DNA of 10,581 bases from JAWWAH01 sp033721415 (GTDB taxonomy: Bacteria; Patescibacteriota; Minisyncoccia; Spechtbacterales; 2-12-FULL-38-22). A program made the translations under genes and the position numbers. The stretch lies in NCBI GenBank assembly GCA_033721415.1, contig JAWWAH010000036.1, positions 1 through 10,581 of the forward strand. Direction: 5' to 3'. Below are positions 1-6,109 of the stretch, one piece after another (the first letter of the stretch is position 1; each line of letters begins with the position of its first letter). The notes beneath the pieces are model-generated. The model was not told the origin of the DNA and made no database searches. It saw only the letters and a program-made list of their open reading frames with translations.

Positions 1-1
1 T

Positions 2-19
2 GCTTGGGAAGAAGAATAA
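2..19 (+). CDS. 3' end of an upstream gene (partial)
   Basis: In frame 2 the first bases read Ala-Trp-Glu-Glu-Glu and then TAA at 17-19, which directly abuts the pilM start at 20. Such tight packing is usual in pil operons, so this is probably the tail of another pilus gene. Five residues cannot identify it. Confidence 0.3.
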   Translation, partial: AWEEE

Positions 20-1138
20 ATGTTTTCAGGTATCAAAAATTTTTTCGAGGTTTTACCTCCCGCAGTAGGGCTGGATATATCAGACAGCTCTATTAAGTAT
101 GCCCAACTAGAAAGAAAGGGCAGATATTTTAATCTTTTGGCTTATGGTGAGCGCGATATACCAAAGGGAATAGTGGAATCTGGCAGAATACAAGACCCTA
201 AAATGCTTTCAGAGATACTGGAGGAAACTCTTGTAAAAAATAAGCCCTCGGGGTTGTCTTCGTATGTTGTAGCATCTATACCTGACGAAGAGATATTTCT
301 AAAAGTTATAACTCTTCCTAACGTTCCTAAAAAAGAAATAAAAAACATGATTTTAGTTGAAGCAGAAAGAAATATTCCAATACCTGCAGACAATATGCAG
401 CTTGATTATGAAGTGATTAATTTTCATCCCGAAAGAAAACATATGGATGTTTTACTAGCAGCTGCAAAAAAGAAAGAAATAGCAACTTATATAGAAAGCA
501 TTAAGGGAGCTGGGTTGCATCCTCTAGCCTTAGATCCAGAAGTTGCAGCTATAGCAAGAAGTACGGTAAAGGGCCAAAAAACAAAGAGACCAATTATTAT
601 TCTTGAGATTGGTGCAAATCGTACTCGAGTTATAGTTTATGTGAAGAATGTGCCAATTATAACGGGAGCCGTTGATTTTTCTGCACCCGATATAACCAAA
701 ACTATGGCCTCGGTTCTTGGTATAAGTGAAGCAGAAGCAAGAGATGTAGAATGGTCTCCAAAACTTCTTAGTGATGAAAAACTAGGCCAGCGCTTAACTG
801 ATGCGCTACACCCTCTCTATAGCGATTTGGTAGAGGCTATAAAAAAATATGCAACGTTTTTAGAAGATAGAGAAGATGGCCAAGACCTAGATATGCATAA
901 AGTGGAGAAGATATTAATATCAGGGGGTGGTGCCAGGATTCCAGGGATTGCAAATAGCTTAAGTATAGAGCTTCAAATACCTACTGAAATTGCAAATCCC
1001 TGGGTTAATGTTCTACCTCCAGCACTTGAAGAAATTCCCGAGTTATCTAGAAGAGAGGCAGTGCGCTTTTCTGCTACGCTAGGGCTTGCTTTATATGGTT
1101 TAACAACAGATATTAGAAAAATATATCCCGATAAATAA
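20..1138 (+). CDS. pilM: Type IV pilus assembly protein PilM, actin-like ATPase
   Basis: A 372-residue protein of the PilM/FtsA-like actin fold, the usual length for the family. PilM is a cytoplasmic nucleotide-binding protein that holds the short N-terminal tail of PilN and links the PilNO inner-membrane complex to the pilus motor. Visible parts are the phosphate-1 motif GLDISDSSIK at residues 17-26, a second phosphate-type strand LEIGANRTRVIVY at about 195-207, and the adenosine motif ILISGGGARIPG at 298-309. There is no signal peptide or membrane segment, as expected. The ATG at 20 follows the TAA of an upstream frame with no gap. Only a weak purine stretch (GAAGAAG) precedes it, so translation may be coupled. 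The next gene, pilN, starts five bases after the stop. The order pilM-pilN-pilO supports the call. Confidence 0.93.
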   Translation: MFSGIKNFFEVLPPAVGLDISDSSIKYAQLERKGRYFNLLAYGERDIPKGIVESGRIQDPKMLSEILEETLVKNKPSGLSSYVVASIPDEEIFLKVITLPNVPKKEIKNMILVEAERNIPIPADNMQLDYEVINFHPERKHMDVLLAAAKKKEIATYIESIKGAGLHPLALDPEVAAIARSTVKGQKTKRPIIILEIGANRTRVIVYVKNVPIITGAVDFSAPDITKTMASVLGISEAEARDVEWSPKLLSDEKLGQRLTDALHPLYSDLVEAIKKYATFLEDREDGQDLDMHKVEKILISGGGARIPGIANSLSIELQIPTEIANPWVNVLPPALEEIPELSRREAVRFSATLGLALYGLTTDIRKIYPDK

Positions 1139-1143
1139 AAAAT

Positions 1144-1701
1144 ATGACTGATTTAAATCTTCTACCAAAAAAGCATAGAATGGAGTTGAAACGAAGGATA
1201 TTTACTCGAATGCTTTATATAATTACAGTTTTTTCTTTCTTTTGGATTTTTATTTTTGGCACCATGGTATTTGCAGGTATTAGATTTTTATCAATCCAAA
1301 ACAACGCTCTCGAAGAGCGCATTGCAACCACGCAAAATATGAGAGAAGCAGAAGAGGTAAAAGAGATCGAAGCTAGTATAGTAGATTTAAATAGCTTGGT
1401 TACTAGAATAGGGCAAATAGAAGAAGATTCTTCTATGGAGGGCCCCGTTATATTAGGTAAAATAGCTAGATCAACTCCAGCAGGGATAGCTGTAAGTCGC
1501 ATAGCTTATAATTCAAAAACCAGCGTTGTGCTAGTAAATGGTCATGCAGACCAAAGAACACAGGTTATAACTTTTAAAGAGCGATTAGAAGCAGACCCAG
1601 CATTTTTGGAGGTTGAATCACCTTTATCCAATTTACTACAGTCAACTGATGTAGATTTTAAATTTACAATAACCCTTGAGGGAAAAGATGAGAATGAATA
1701 A
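1144..1701 (+). CDS. pilN: Type IV pilus inner-membrane protein PilN
   Basis: A 185-residue bitopic membrane protein. It opens with MTDLNLLPKKH, which carries the NLLP signature used by PilN to bind the groove of PilM. A basic stretch (RMELKRR) is followed by one long hydrophobic segment at about residues 22-48 and a helical, probably coiled-coil region at about 49-95. A C-terminal alpha/beta domain (about 100-180) resembles the ferredoxin-like periplasmic part that dimerises with PilO. The cytoplasmic tail, one membrane span and outer domain together define the family. It lies five bases after pilM, and its end overlaps the start of pilO by 14 bases, so the three are surely one transcript and probably translationally coupled. 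Confidence 0.9.
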   Translation: MTDLNLLPKKHRMELKRRIFTRMLYIITVFSFFWIFIFGTMVFAGIRFLSIQNNALEERIATTQNMREAEEVKEIEASIVDLNSLVTRIGQIEEDSSMEGPVILGKIARSTPAGIAVSRIAYNSKTSVVLVNGHADQRTQVITFKERLEADPAFLEVESPLSNLLQSTDVDFKFTITLEGKDENE

Positions 1702-2233
1702 GAAAGACGTTAACCAAAAATTTATTATTTCAGTTTCAATACTTTTCTTGATTGTCCTAGTTTTGGCTGGTGCGTTATGGTTTGGCTTGTTTACTCGCCT
1801 AGAGGATGAAAGGGTAAAATATCAGGAGAATAGAGTAATGCTGATAGAGCTAGAGAAAAAAGTTGACCTCAAGAAGCAACTAGAGAAAGATTATCAAGAA
1901 TTAGAGGAAGATATAATCAAAATAGAGGCTTCTATCCTAGATGCGGACCAAAAACTTCAATTTATAGAAGAGTTAGAAAGCGTAGCTACAAGAACTGGGA
2001 ACTCGTATTCAATAGAAGGCGCAAGGGAAGTGTATGAACCAGATTCAAATCAACTTACTCAGATTAATTTTAATTTAAAACTAAATGGGGGATTTGTTAA
2101 TGCTATGTCTTTCTTGCGCGAGGTGGGCTCTATGCCTTATTTAATGGATATTAAGCAGCTTTCGGTCCAGGGTTCTGGAGAAGAGGGGGCAGAACTAGAA
2201 ACATCCTTAGAATTACACGTGTTTACAAGATAA
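1688..2233 (+). CDS. pilO: Type IV pilus inner-membrane protein PilO
   Basis: A 181-residue protein with a short positive N-terminus (MRMNKKDVNQK), one membrane span at about residues 11-35, a strongly charged coiled coil at about 38-80 and a C-terminal domain rich in beta strands. This is the PilO plan; PilO pairs with PilN to set the height of the pilus machine in the membrane. I chose ATG 1688 because an AGGGA Shine-Dalgarno-like run (1679-1683) lies just upstream, within the end of pilN. An earlier in-frame TTG at 1676 would add four residues and has no better signal, and ATG 1694 is also possible. Placement after pilN and the 14-base overlap support the call. Sequence conservation in PilO is low, so the call rests on context and topology. 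Confidence 0.85.
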   Translation: MRMNKKDVNQKFIISVSILFLIVLVLAGALWFGLFTRLEDERVKYQENRVMLIELEKKVDLKKQLEKDYQELEEDIIKIEASILDADQKLQFIEELESVATRTGNSYSIEGAREVYEPDSNQLTQINFNLKLNGGFVNAMSFLREVGSMPYLMDIKQLSVQGSGEEGAELETSLELHVFTR

Positions 2234-2234
2234 T

Positions 2235-2540
2235 ATGAAAATTAAAAAAATAAACATAAAGAGAATAAAGAAAGATTTAATGAACGTATTTAAGTATTTT
2301 CCATCTTTCTTTTCTTCACATCTTTGGTCTTTCTTCACTGTTATTTCTTTTATAGCTCTTGTGCTGGGCTTGTTTGTTTTTTATAGTAATGCTTACGGGA
2401 TTAAAGATAGCGAATACGAACCTTTTGTTAGAATCAAGGAGGTGGATGATAAAAAAATGGATAAAGCACTCGATTTTATAGAAGAAAGAAATGATTATTC
2501 CCTGACAATACCCACTTCCAACCCATTTACTAAACAATAG
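2235..2540 (+). CDS. Small single-pass membrane protein ending the pil operon
   Basis: A 101-residue protein with a very basic N-terminus (residues 1-15, many Lys/Arg), one hydrophobic segment at about 30-52 and a charged C-terminal part that ends in TSNPFTKQ. The layout predicts an N-terminus inside and about 45 residues outside the membrane. It starts one base after the pilO stop, so it is the last gene of the pil transcript and sits where pilP lies in proteobacterial pilMNOP operons. PilP is a lipoprotein; no lipobox is seen here, so it is not a normal PilP. The short Asn-Pro-Phe tail recalls tails of other pilus-scaffold proteins, but this is only an impression. A structural partner of PilN/PilO is the most reasonable guess. 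Confidence 0.75.
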   Translation: MKIKKINIKRIKKDLMNVFKYFPSFFSSHLWSFFTVISFIALVLGLFVFYSNAYGIKDSEYEPFVRIKEVDDKKMDKALDFIEERNDYSLTIPTSNPFTKQ

Positions 2541-2546
2541 TTATAC

Positions 2547-2575
2547 TTGCTTTTTATCATTATGTGGTTTATAAT
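2547..2575 (+). promoter_or_regulatory. Promoter of tRNA-Arg(TCT)
   Basis: TTGCTT (2547-2552), a 17-base spacer and a perfect TATAAT (2570-2575). Transcription would start near 2582, about 50 bases before the mature tRNA. The spacer ends with GTGG-type bases, as in other promoters of this window. Confidence 0.75.
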
Positions 2576-2605
2576 ATCACAGTTGATGTTAGCTGTGATG
2601 TTTTT
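2576..2605 (+). terminator. Possible terminator of the pil operon
   Basis: A seven-base stem ATCACAG/CTGTGAT (2576-2582 with 2593-2599) with a ten-base loop, followed by G and five T. It is AT-rich and thus weak. It directly follows the -10 box of the tRNA promoter, so it would act on pil transcripts while the tRNA transcript starts inside it. Confidence 0.45.
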
Positions 2606-2632
2606 GTAAAATTTATTGTTTTTGCATAGTGC

Positions 2633-2706
2633 CTCCCCGTAGCTCAGTAGGACAGAGCGGAGGTTTTCTAAACCTTAGGTCGCAGGTTCGAATCCTGCCG
2701 GGGAGG
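2633..2706 (+). tRNA. tRNA-Arg (anticodon TCT)
   Basis: Full cloverleaf: acceptor CTCCCCG (2633-2639) with CGGGGAG (2699-2705), discriminator G, D-stem GCTC/GAGC, anticodon stem GAGGT/ACCTT with loop TTTCTAA (anticodon TCT, reads AGA), and T-arm stem GCAGG/CCTGC with loop TTCGAAT. CCA is not encoded. Two more flanking bases on each side could also pair. Confidence 0.92.
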
Positions 2707-2770
2707 CACTGCGCAAAAAGTTGTATATTGCTGATCCAATTTCACTTTAAAAGATTAAATAGGAGGGTGG

Positions 2771-2798
2771 TTGTGGAAGGTCTTTTCTGTGGTATACT
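2771..2798 (+). promoter_or_regulatory. Promoter of tRNA-His
   Basis: TTGTGG (2771-2776), a 16-base spacer ending TGTGG, then TATACT (2793-2798). A start near 2805 leaves a leader of about ten bases before the tRNA. Confidence 0.65.
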
Positions 2799-2814
2799 TA
2801 CTTGTGTATTACGT

Positions 2815-2890
2815 GGTGGGCGTAGCTCAGCGGTAGAGCTCTTGGTTGTGGTCCAAGTGGTCGCCGGTTCGAATCCGGTCGCTCACCCCA
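2815..2890 (+). tRNA. tRNA-His (anticodon GTG), with encoded G-1 and CCA
   Basis: Acceptor GTGGGCG (2816-2822) pairs with CGCTCAC (2880-2886, one G-T wobble). The anticodon stem CTTGG/CCAAG encloses TTGTGGT, giving GTG. The T-arm stem is GCCGG/CCGGT (one G-T wobble) with loop TTCGAAT. G-1 (2815) faces discriminator C73 (2887), the identity pair used by histidyl-tRNA synthetase. CCA is encoded at 2888-2890, unlike in the other three tRNAs here. Confidence 0.93.
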
Positions 2891-2913
2891 ATATTTTATT
2901 TGATAGTTATTTT

Positions 2914-2940
2914 TAACGGCTCAGCAGCGCTGAGCCGTTA
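2914..2940 (+). other. Strong hairpin between tRNA-His and ychF
   Basis: A perfect 11-base stem TAACGGCTCAG/CTGAGCCGTTA around a five-base loop. No T tract follows on either strand, so it is not a textbook intrinsic terminator. It may stop or trim the tRNA-His transcript, or protect the 5' end of a ychF message. Confidence 0.5.
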
Positions 2941-2954
2941 TCATGTATTAATTT

Positions 2955-4028
2955 ATGTTATCGATAGGAATCGTAGGCCTTCCAAACGTTGGAAAGTCTA
3001 CGTTATTTACAGCCCTAACTAAAAAGCAAGTAGAGGTAGCAAATTACCCCTTTGCTACAATAGACCCCAATGTGGGTGTTGTTGAAGTACCTGACGAACG
3101 AGTGGATAAACTTGCTGAACTTTCTGATTCTAAAAATAAAATCCCAACAGCTATAGAGTTTGTAGATATCGCAGGCCTAGTTAAGGGTGCAAACAAAGGG
3201 GAGGGCTTAGGAAATCAATTCTTGGCTAATATTCGCGAGGTAGATGCAATTTTGTATGTTATCCGTGCTTTTGAAAGTGAGGATATTCAACATGTAGAGA
3301 CAACAGTAAACCCCTTACGTGATATGGAAATATTAAGAGCAGAATTAGCTCTTAAGGATCTCGAAGTATTAGAAAGACGTGCTTCTAAACTAGAGGGAGA
3401 AGCAAAAACAGGAGATAAAGATGCGCAAGAAGCTTATGATTTTCTAAGCGGACTGATTGAGGCTCTCAATGACGGAAGCCACGCTGTGGAATATCTAAAA
3501 AAGAACCAGCCATCAGAAAAACAAGCATTGCTTCTTAAAGAGATGCAGCTTTTAACATCAAAACCTGCGCTATATTTATTTAATTCTCACAATGATTCTG
3601 ATGTGCCTGAAGACGCAAAAAACTTTGTAGAAGATAAGGGTGCACACTCTCTTGTAATGAATATTAGAGAAGAAATGGATAGTACAGATCTTAGCGAAGA
3701 AGAAAGAAGTGAGCTTGGTCTTGAAGAGCGCGGATTACCTCGGCTTATAAGAGCTGCGTATAAAGTGTTAAATCTTATAACATTTTTAACAACAGGCCCT
3801 GAAGAAACACGTGCCTGGACAGTAAATAGGGGAGCCAAAGCTCCAAGGGCAGCAGGTGTTATACACACAGATTTTGAAGATAAGTTTATAAGAGCCGAGG
3901 TTATCCAGTGTGATGTTCTTTTGGATGTTGGTGGATGGAAAGAAGCCAGAGAAAAAGGGCTTCTTAGAACAGAGGGTAAAGAGTATATTATGCAAGATGG
4001 TGATGTTTGCCACTTTCTGCACTCATAA
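2955..4028 (+). CDS. ychF: Redox-regulated ATPase YchF (Obg-like, OLA1 family)
   Basis: A 357-residue P-loop protein, close to the usual 363 of YchF. YchF binds ATP rather than GTP, associates with ribosomes and is nearly universal. Seen in order: P-loop GLPNVGKS at residues 8-15; switch region with NYPFATIDPN at 30-39, typical of YchF; DIAG at 71-74 and the following GLVKGANKGEGLGNQFL stretch; a helical coiled-coil insertion at about 130-195; and a C-terminal TGS domain (from about 275) ending DGDVCHFLHS, close to the family's usual end. The nucleotide-specificity motif reads NSHN (210-213), where the family normally has NxxE. The ATG at 2955 is fixed by the family N-terminus. No Shine-Dalgarno is visible, so the message may be leaderless or very short-led. 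Confidence 0.96.
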   Translation: MLSIGIVGLPNVGKSTLFTALTKKQVEVANYPFATIDPNVGVVEVPDERVDKLAELSDSKNKIPTAIEFVDIAGLVKGANKGEGLGNQFLANIREVDAILYVIRAFESEDIQHVETTVNPLRDMEILRAELALKDLEVLERRASKLEGEAKTGDKDAQEAYDFLSGLIEALNDGSHAVEYLKKNQPSEKQALLLKEMQLLTSKPALYLFNSHNDSDVPEDAKNFVEDKGAHSLVMNIREEMDSTDLSEEERSELGLEERGLPRLIRAAYKVLNLITFLTTGPEETRAWTVNRGAKAPRAAGVIHTDFEDKFIRAEVIQCDVLLDVGGWKEAREKGLLRTEGKEYIMQDGDVCHFLHS

Positions 4029-4040
4029 ATAAAAACTCAT

Positions 4041-4072
4041 AAAAAAACAGCGAGTTAACTCGCTGTTTTTTT
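4041..4072. terminator. Bidirectional intrinsic terminator between ychF and htrA
   Basis: A perfect 18-base palindrome (4048-4065, CAGCGAG arm) is flanked by seven A on the left and seven T on the right. Read on either strand it gives a GC stem followed by a T run, so it ends both convergent genes. Confidence 0.92.
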
Positions 4073-4089
4073 ACGAGTGTCTGTTAAAA

Positions 4090-5139
4090 TTATTGTTTCT
4101 TTTCCTCAAGCTTTACCTGAACACTGTGTTCTTTATTTTTTCTTAATATTTTCATATCTACCTTGTCTCCAATTTCGTGTTCTTGTATAACATCCTGTAT
4201 TGTAGTTTTAGCAGTGATCTTCTTTCCCTCCACTTCAAGAATTATATCGTATTCTTTTAGTCCTGCCTTATCTGCACTAGACCCCGGTACTACAGCGGTA
4301 TCACCAAGTTGCTCACGCATTATTAGTGCCCCGTGGTCTACAGGTAAATTATTTTGCTTTTTAGCGTTTTCATCAAGAATCAAGTAGCGCACACCAAGGA
4401 AGGGGAGTCGTACTCTTCCGTATTCTTTTACATCTTCTATATCTTTCTTAGCCTGGTTAATAGGTATACTAAATCCTATGTTTTGTGCTCCGTATACAAC
4501 AGCTGTGTTTATCCCAATTACCTTGCCGTTCATATCTATGAGTGGACCACCGGAATTACCGGGATTTATAGCTGCATCTGTTTGTATTAGACCCCTAAGA
4601 CGCTCTGCATGGCGGCTTTCTCCACCCGGTTGTGCTTGTATAAACCGACTTAAACCTGAAATAATTCCAAGACTAACTGTATTAGAGAATTCACCAAGAG
4701 CGTTTCCTACTGCTACAACAAATTGCCCTAAATCTATATCTGCAGAATCACCAAGCTCAAGGTGGGGCAAGTCTTTGCCTTTCATTTTACAAATAGCTAT
4801 ATCATGTATTGGATCACGTGCTACTACTTCTACCTTATGCTTTTGCCCCTCTTCTTCATGATCCATAACCACAGTGTAGTCTGCTTTTGGATCGTGTACA
4901 ACATGGCTATTTGTTAATATTACGCCGTCGTCTGAAACCAGGAAGCCACTTCCACCCCCAACTTTAACGGATTCTTTTTCGCCTTTTTTTATTTTAGGTA
5001 CCATTAGTTTTTTACCCTGGTACGGCATTTGGTAAAAACCTTCTACTTTTGGCATGTCTTTTGTCACGACAATACTTACCACTGCAGGGGAGGCTTCTTT
5101 TGCAATTTTTATTATATTTTCGTTTTCTTTGTCTAGCAT
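4090..5139 (-). CDS. HtrA/DegP-like trypsin-fold serine protease with one PDZ domain, no export signal
   Basis: A 349-residue member of the S1C (DegP/HtrA) protease family. The catalytic triad is visible: His79 in TNSHVV, Asp113 in HDIAI and Ser196 in INPGNSGGP. A PDZ domain spans about residues 245-345 (FLGVRYL start, later GSSADKAGLKEYDIILEVEGK). HtrA proteins usually act in the cell envelope as quality-control proteases and carry a signal peptide or membrane anchor. Here the N-terminus (MLDKENENIIKIAKEASPAV) goes straight into the protease domain. An in-frame TGA lies upstream of ATG 5139, so no longer form exists. A charged insertion rich in Lys lies at about 38-58. No Shine-Dalgarno is seen; the predicted message start is about 17 bases upstream. 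The product is probably cytoplasmic, unless it is exported by an unusual route. Confidence 0.93.
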   Translation of the reverse strand: MLDKENENIIKIAKEASPAVVSIVVTKDMPKVEGFYQMPYQGKKLMVPKIKKGEKESVKVGGGSGFLVSDDGVILTNSHVVHDPKADYTVVMDHEEEGQKHKVEVVARDPIHDIAICKMKGKDLPHLELGDSADIDLGQFVVAVGNALGEFSNTVSLGIISGLSRFIQAQPGGESRHAERLRGLIQTDAAINPGNSGGPLIDMNGKVIGINTAVVYGAQNIGFSIPINQAKKDIEDVKEYGRVRLPFLGVRYLILDENAKKQNNLPVDHGALIMREQLGDTAVVPGSSADKAGLKEYDIILEVEGKKITAKTTIQDVIQEHEIGDKVDMKILRKNKEHSVQVKLEEKKQ

Positions 5140-5162
5140 TGTTTTATGTGTTAATTTACTTC

Positions 5163-5190
5163 ATTGTAGCATATAGATATTTTTTCATAA
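5163..5190 (-). promoter_or_regulatory. Promoter of the htrA-like gene
   Basis: Read on the minus strand: TTATGA (5190-5185), 16 bases, then an extended -10 TGCTACAAT (hexamer TACAAT at 5168-5163). The start would be near 5156. Confidence 0.55.
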
Positions 5191-5201
5191 ACGATACTAC
5201 C

Positions 5202-5230
5202 TTGATAGCTTGTTATTTTAGTGGTATTAA
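5202..5230 (+). promoter_or_regulatory. Promoter of the tRNA-Arg(CCT)/tRNA-Ala pair
   Basis: TTGATA (5202-5207), a 17-base spacer ending AGTGG, and TATTAA (5225-5230). The expected start near 5237 lies 16 bases before the first tRNA. Confidence 0.6.
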
Positions 5231-5252
5231 ATACTAAGGATCTAGAGTACAC

Positions 5253-5325
5253 CTCCCCGTAGTTCAACAGGATAGAACGAGCCCCTCCTAAGGGCTAAAT
5301 CCAGGTTCGAGTCCCGGCGGGGAGA
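5253..5325 (+). tRNA. tRNA-Arg (anticodon CCT)
   Basis: Acceptor CTCCCCG (5253-5259) with CGGGGAG (5318-5324), discriminator A, D-stem GTTC/GAAC, anticodon stem AGCCC/GGGCT with loop CTCCTAA (anticodon CCT, reads AGG), T loop TTCGAGT. The T stem CCAGG/CCCGG has one A-C mismatch. Its acceptor stem is identical to that of tRNA-Arg(TCT) at 2633. CCA is not encoded. Confidence 0.9.
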
Positions 5326-5334
5326 CAATAAAGC

Positions 5335-5356
5335 TACCATGCAGTTTTGCATGGTA
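5335..5356 (+). other. Hairpin in the tRNA-Arg to tRNA-Ala spacer
   Basis: A perfect nine-base stem TACCATGCA/TGCATGGTA with a GTTT loop lies three bases before tRNA-Ala. No T run follows, so an RNA-processing mark in a shared precursor is more likely than a terminator. Confidence 0.5.
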
Positions 5357-5359
5357 AAA

Positions 5360-5432
5360 GGGCCGTTAGCTCAGCTGGCAGAGCGCTACTATGGCATAGT
5401 AGAGGTCGCTGGTTCAAATCCAGTACGGTCCA
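5360..5432 (+). tRNA. tRNA-Ala (anticodon GGC), anchor of the cassette array
   Basis: Acceptor GGGCCGT (5360-5366) pairs with ACGGTCC (5425-5431) and includes the G3-U70 wobble, the identity mark of alanine tRNAs. The anticodon stem CTACT/AGTAG encloses ATGGCAT (anticodon GGC), and the T arm CTGG-TTCAAAT-CCAG is regular. Discriminator A is at 5432 and CCA is not encoded. Its last bases GGTCCA, followed by CA, are the same core found in every repeat site downstream. The gene therefore seems to be the attachment site of the array and is kept intact by it. Confidence 0.93.
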
Positions 5433-5463
5433 CAAATCGACTTCAGGTTACTTCATTGGAACC
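5411..5463 (+). repeat. Site 1: hybrid of tRNA-Ala end and repeat right half
   Basis: The left half is the tRNA T-arm and acceptor strand (GGTTCAAAT at 5411-5419, core GGTCCACA at 5427-5434). The right half (5435-5463) starts AATCGACTTCAGG and ends ATTGGAACC. The tRNA T-arm bases can pair with that end in eight of nine positions, copying the outer stem of the true sites. Confidence 0.8.
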
Positions 5464-5500
5464 AAGACCACTTTCACGAGTGGTTTTTGTTTGGTATTCT
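5464..5500 (+). promoter_or_regulatory. Terminator plus promoter module, type 1 (first copy)
   Basis: Stem ACCACT/AGTGGT (5467-5472 with 5479-5484) and five T form an intrinsic terminator for transcripts coming from the tRNAs. Its loop TTCACG can serve as -35, with 16 bases to TATTCT (5495-5500). The start would then be at 5507, the A of the Nudix ATG, giving a leaderless message. Confidence 0.6.
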
Positions 5501-5506
5501 ATTTAT

Positions 5507-5962
5507 ATGGAAAAAGAAAATAAAGAATATCCTCGAGGAGTGGAAGTGGTTGCTTCTGCACTAATAGTAAAGGATGAAAAAATACTTTTAATTAAATCGC
5601 ATAAGTGGGGTGATATTTATTTATTGCCCGGAGGACACGTTGAGCCAGGCGAAACTGTCCTAGAAGCCGCAAAGAGAGAAGGGGAAGAAGAAGTTGGCTT
5701 ACAATTAGAAGCAAAGTATTGTGTTAATATTGGAGAGCTAATAAATGACCCCGATTTTAATAGAAAGGCACATCTTGTATATTTCCATTTTGTCTGTGAA
5801 GCCATAGGAGGAGAATTAAAATTAGACGAAAGAGAGCTAAAAGAGTTTGTTTGGTTTGATAAAAAAGAGGTATTAAATGCAGCTTTGCCAGATACAACTA
5901 GAAAAACAATAGAGAATTATTTAAAGGGAGTTAAGATTGATATTCCATCGAAAGTTTTCTAA
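5507..5962 (+). CDS. Nudix hydrolase (cassette 1)
   Basis: A 151-residue Nudix-fold protein. The Nudix box runs from Gly43 to Leu65: PGGHVEPGE, then seven residues, then REGEEEVGL. The Glu residues that bind Mg are all present, but the hydrophobic residue after RE is Gly (Gly59). The family cleaves nucleoside diphosphates linked to another group; the substrate cannot be read from the sequence, and MutT-like cleaning of nucleotide triphosphates is one option. The open frame continues upstream through tRNA-Ala, so the start is set at ATG 5507, where the family domain begins after ten residues and where the -10 box predicts transcript start. There is no Shine-Dalgarno. No terminator follows the gene; the hairpin at 6055 in the next cassette would serve. 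Confidence 0.9.
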   Translation: MEKENKEYPRGVEVVASALIVKDEKILLIKSHKWGDIYLLPGGHVEPGETVLEAAKREGEEEVGLQLEAKYCVNIGELINDPDFNRKAHLVYFHFVCEAIGGELKLDERELKEFVWFDKKEVLNAALPDTTRKTIENYLKGVKIDIPSKVF

Positions 5963-5986
5963 ACATCTTTAATTCTTTAATAATTT

Positions 5987-6046
5987 GGTTCCAATCAAAA
6001 CAATTTAGGTCCACAAGGTACTACCCAAATTGTTTTCATTGGAACT
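5987..6046 (+). repeat. Site 2: nearly perfect inverted-repeat version
   Basis: The left half is standard (core 6008-6015). The right half differs from the others and reads ACCCAAATTGTTTTCATTGG plus AACT. It mirrors the left half almost completely: nine pairs, a C-C mismatch, ten pairs, one mismatch, three pairs, with a loop of about 12. The tract CTTTAATTC ends 12 bases before GTTCC. Confidence 0.85.
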
Positions 6047-6051
6047 AAAGC

Positions 6052-6087
6052 TTGAAAAAAGAATAGCGAAGTGCTATTCTTTTTTTA
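6052..6087 (+). promoter_or_regulatory. Terminator plus promoter module, type 2 (first copy)
   Basis: Stem GAATAGC/GCTATTC (6061-6067 with 6073-6079), flanked by six A and seven T, makes a strong terminator. The same bases hold TTGAAA (6052-6057), 17 bases and an extended -10 TGCTATTCT (hexamer 6075-6080). The start would be near 6087, leaving a leader with a Shine-Dalgarno for the next gene. Confidence 0.65.
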
Positions 6088-6109
6088 GTACCCACAAAAG
6101 GAGTGGATA

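Noticed and set aside
1676..1687. TTG start for pilO
   Set aside because: ATG 1688 has the Shine-Dalgarno-like AGGGA just upstream; the four extra residues add nothing to the family N-terminus.
2629..2916. Open frame of 95 codons
   Set aside because: It runs through tRNA-Arg and tRNA-His; the frame is a by-product of two RNA genes.
4163..4861. Open frames on the + strand opposite the htrA-like gene
   Set aside because: The minus-strand frame has a full catalytic triad and PDZ domain; these are antisense shadows.
5339..5506. N-terminal extension of the Nudix gene
   Set aside because: The upstream codons are tRNA-Ala, site 1 and a terminator hairpin. The Nudix domain begins after ATG 5507.
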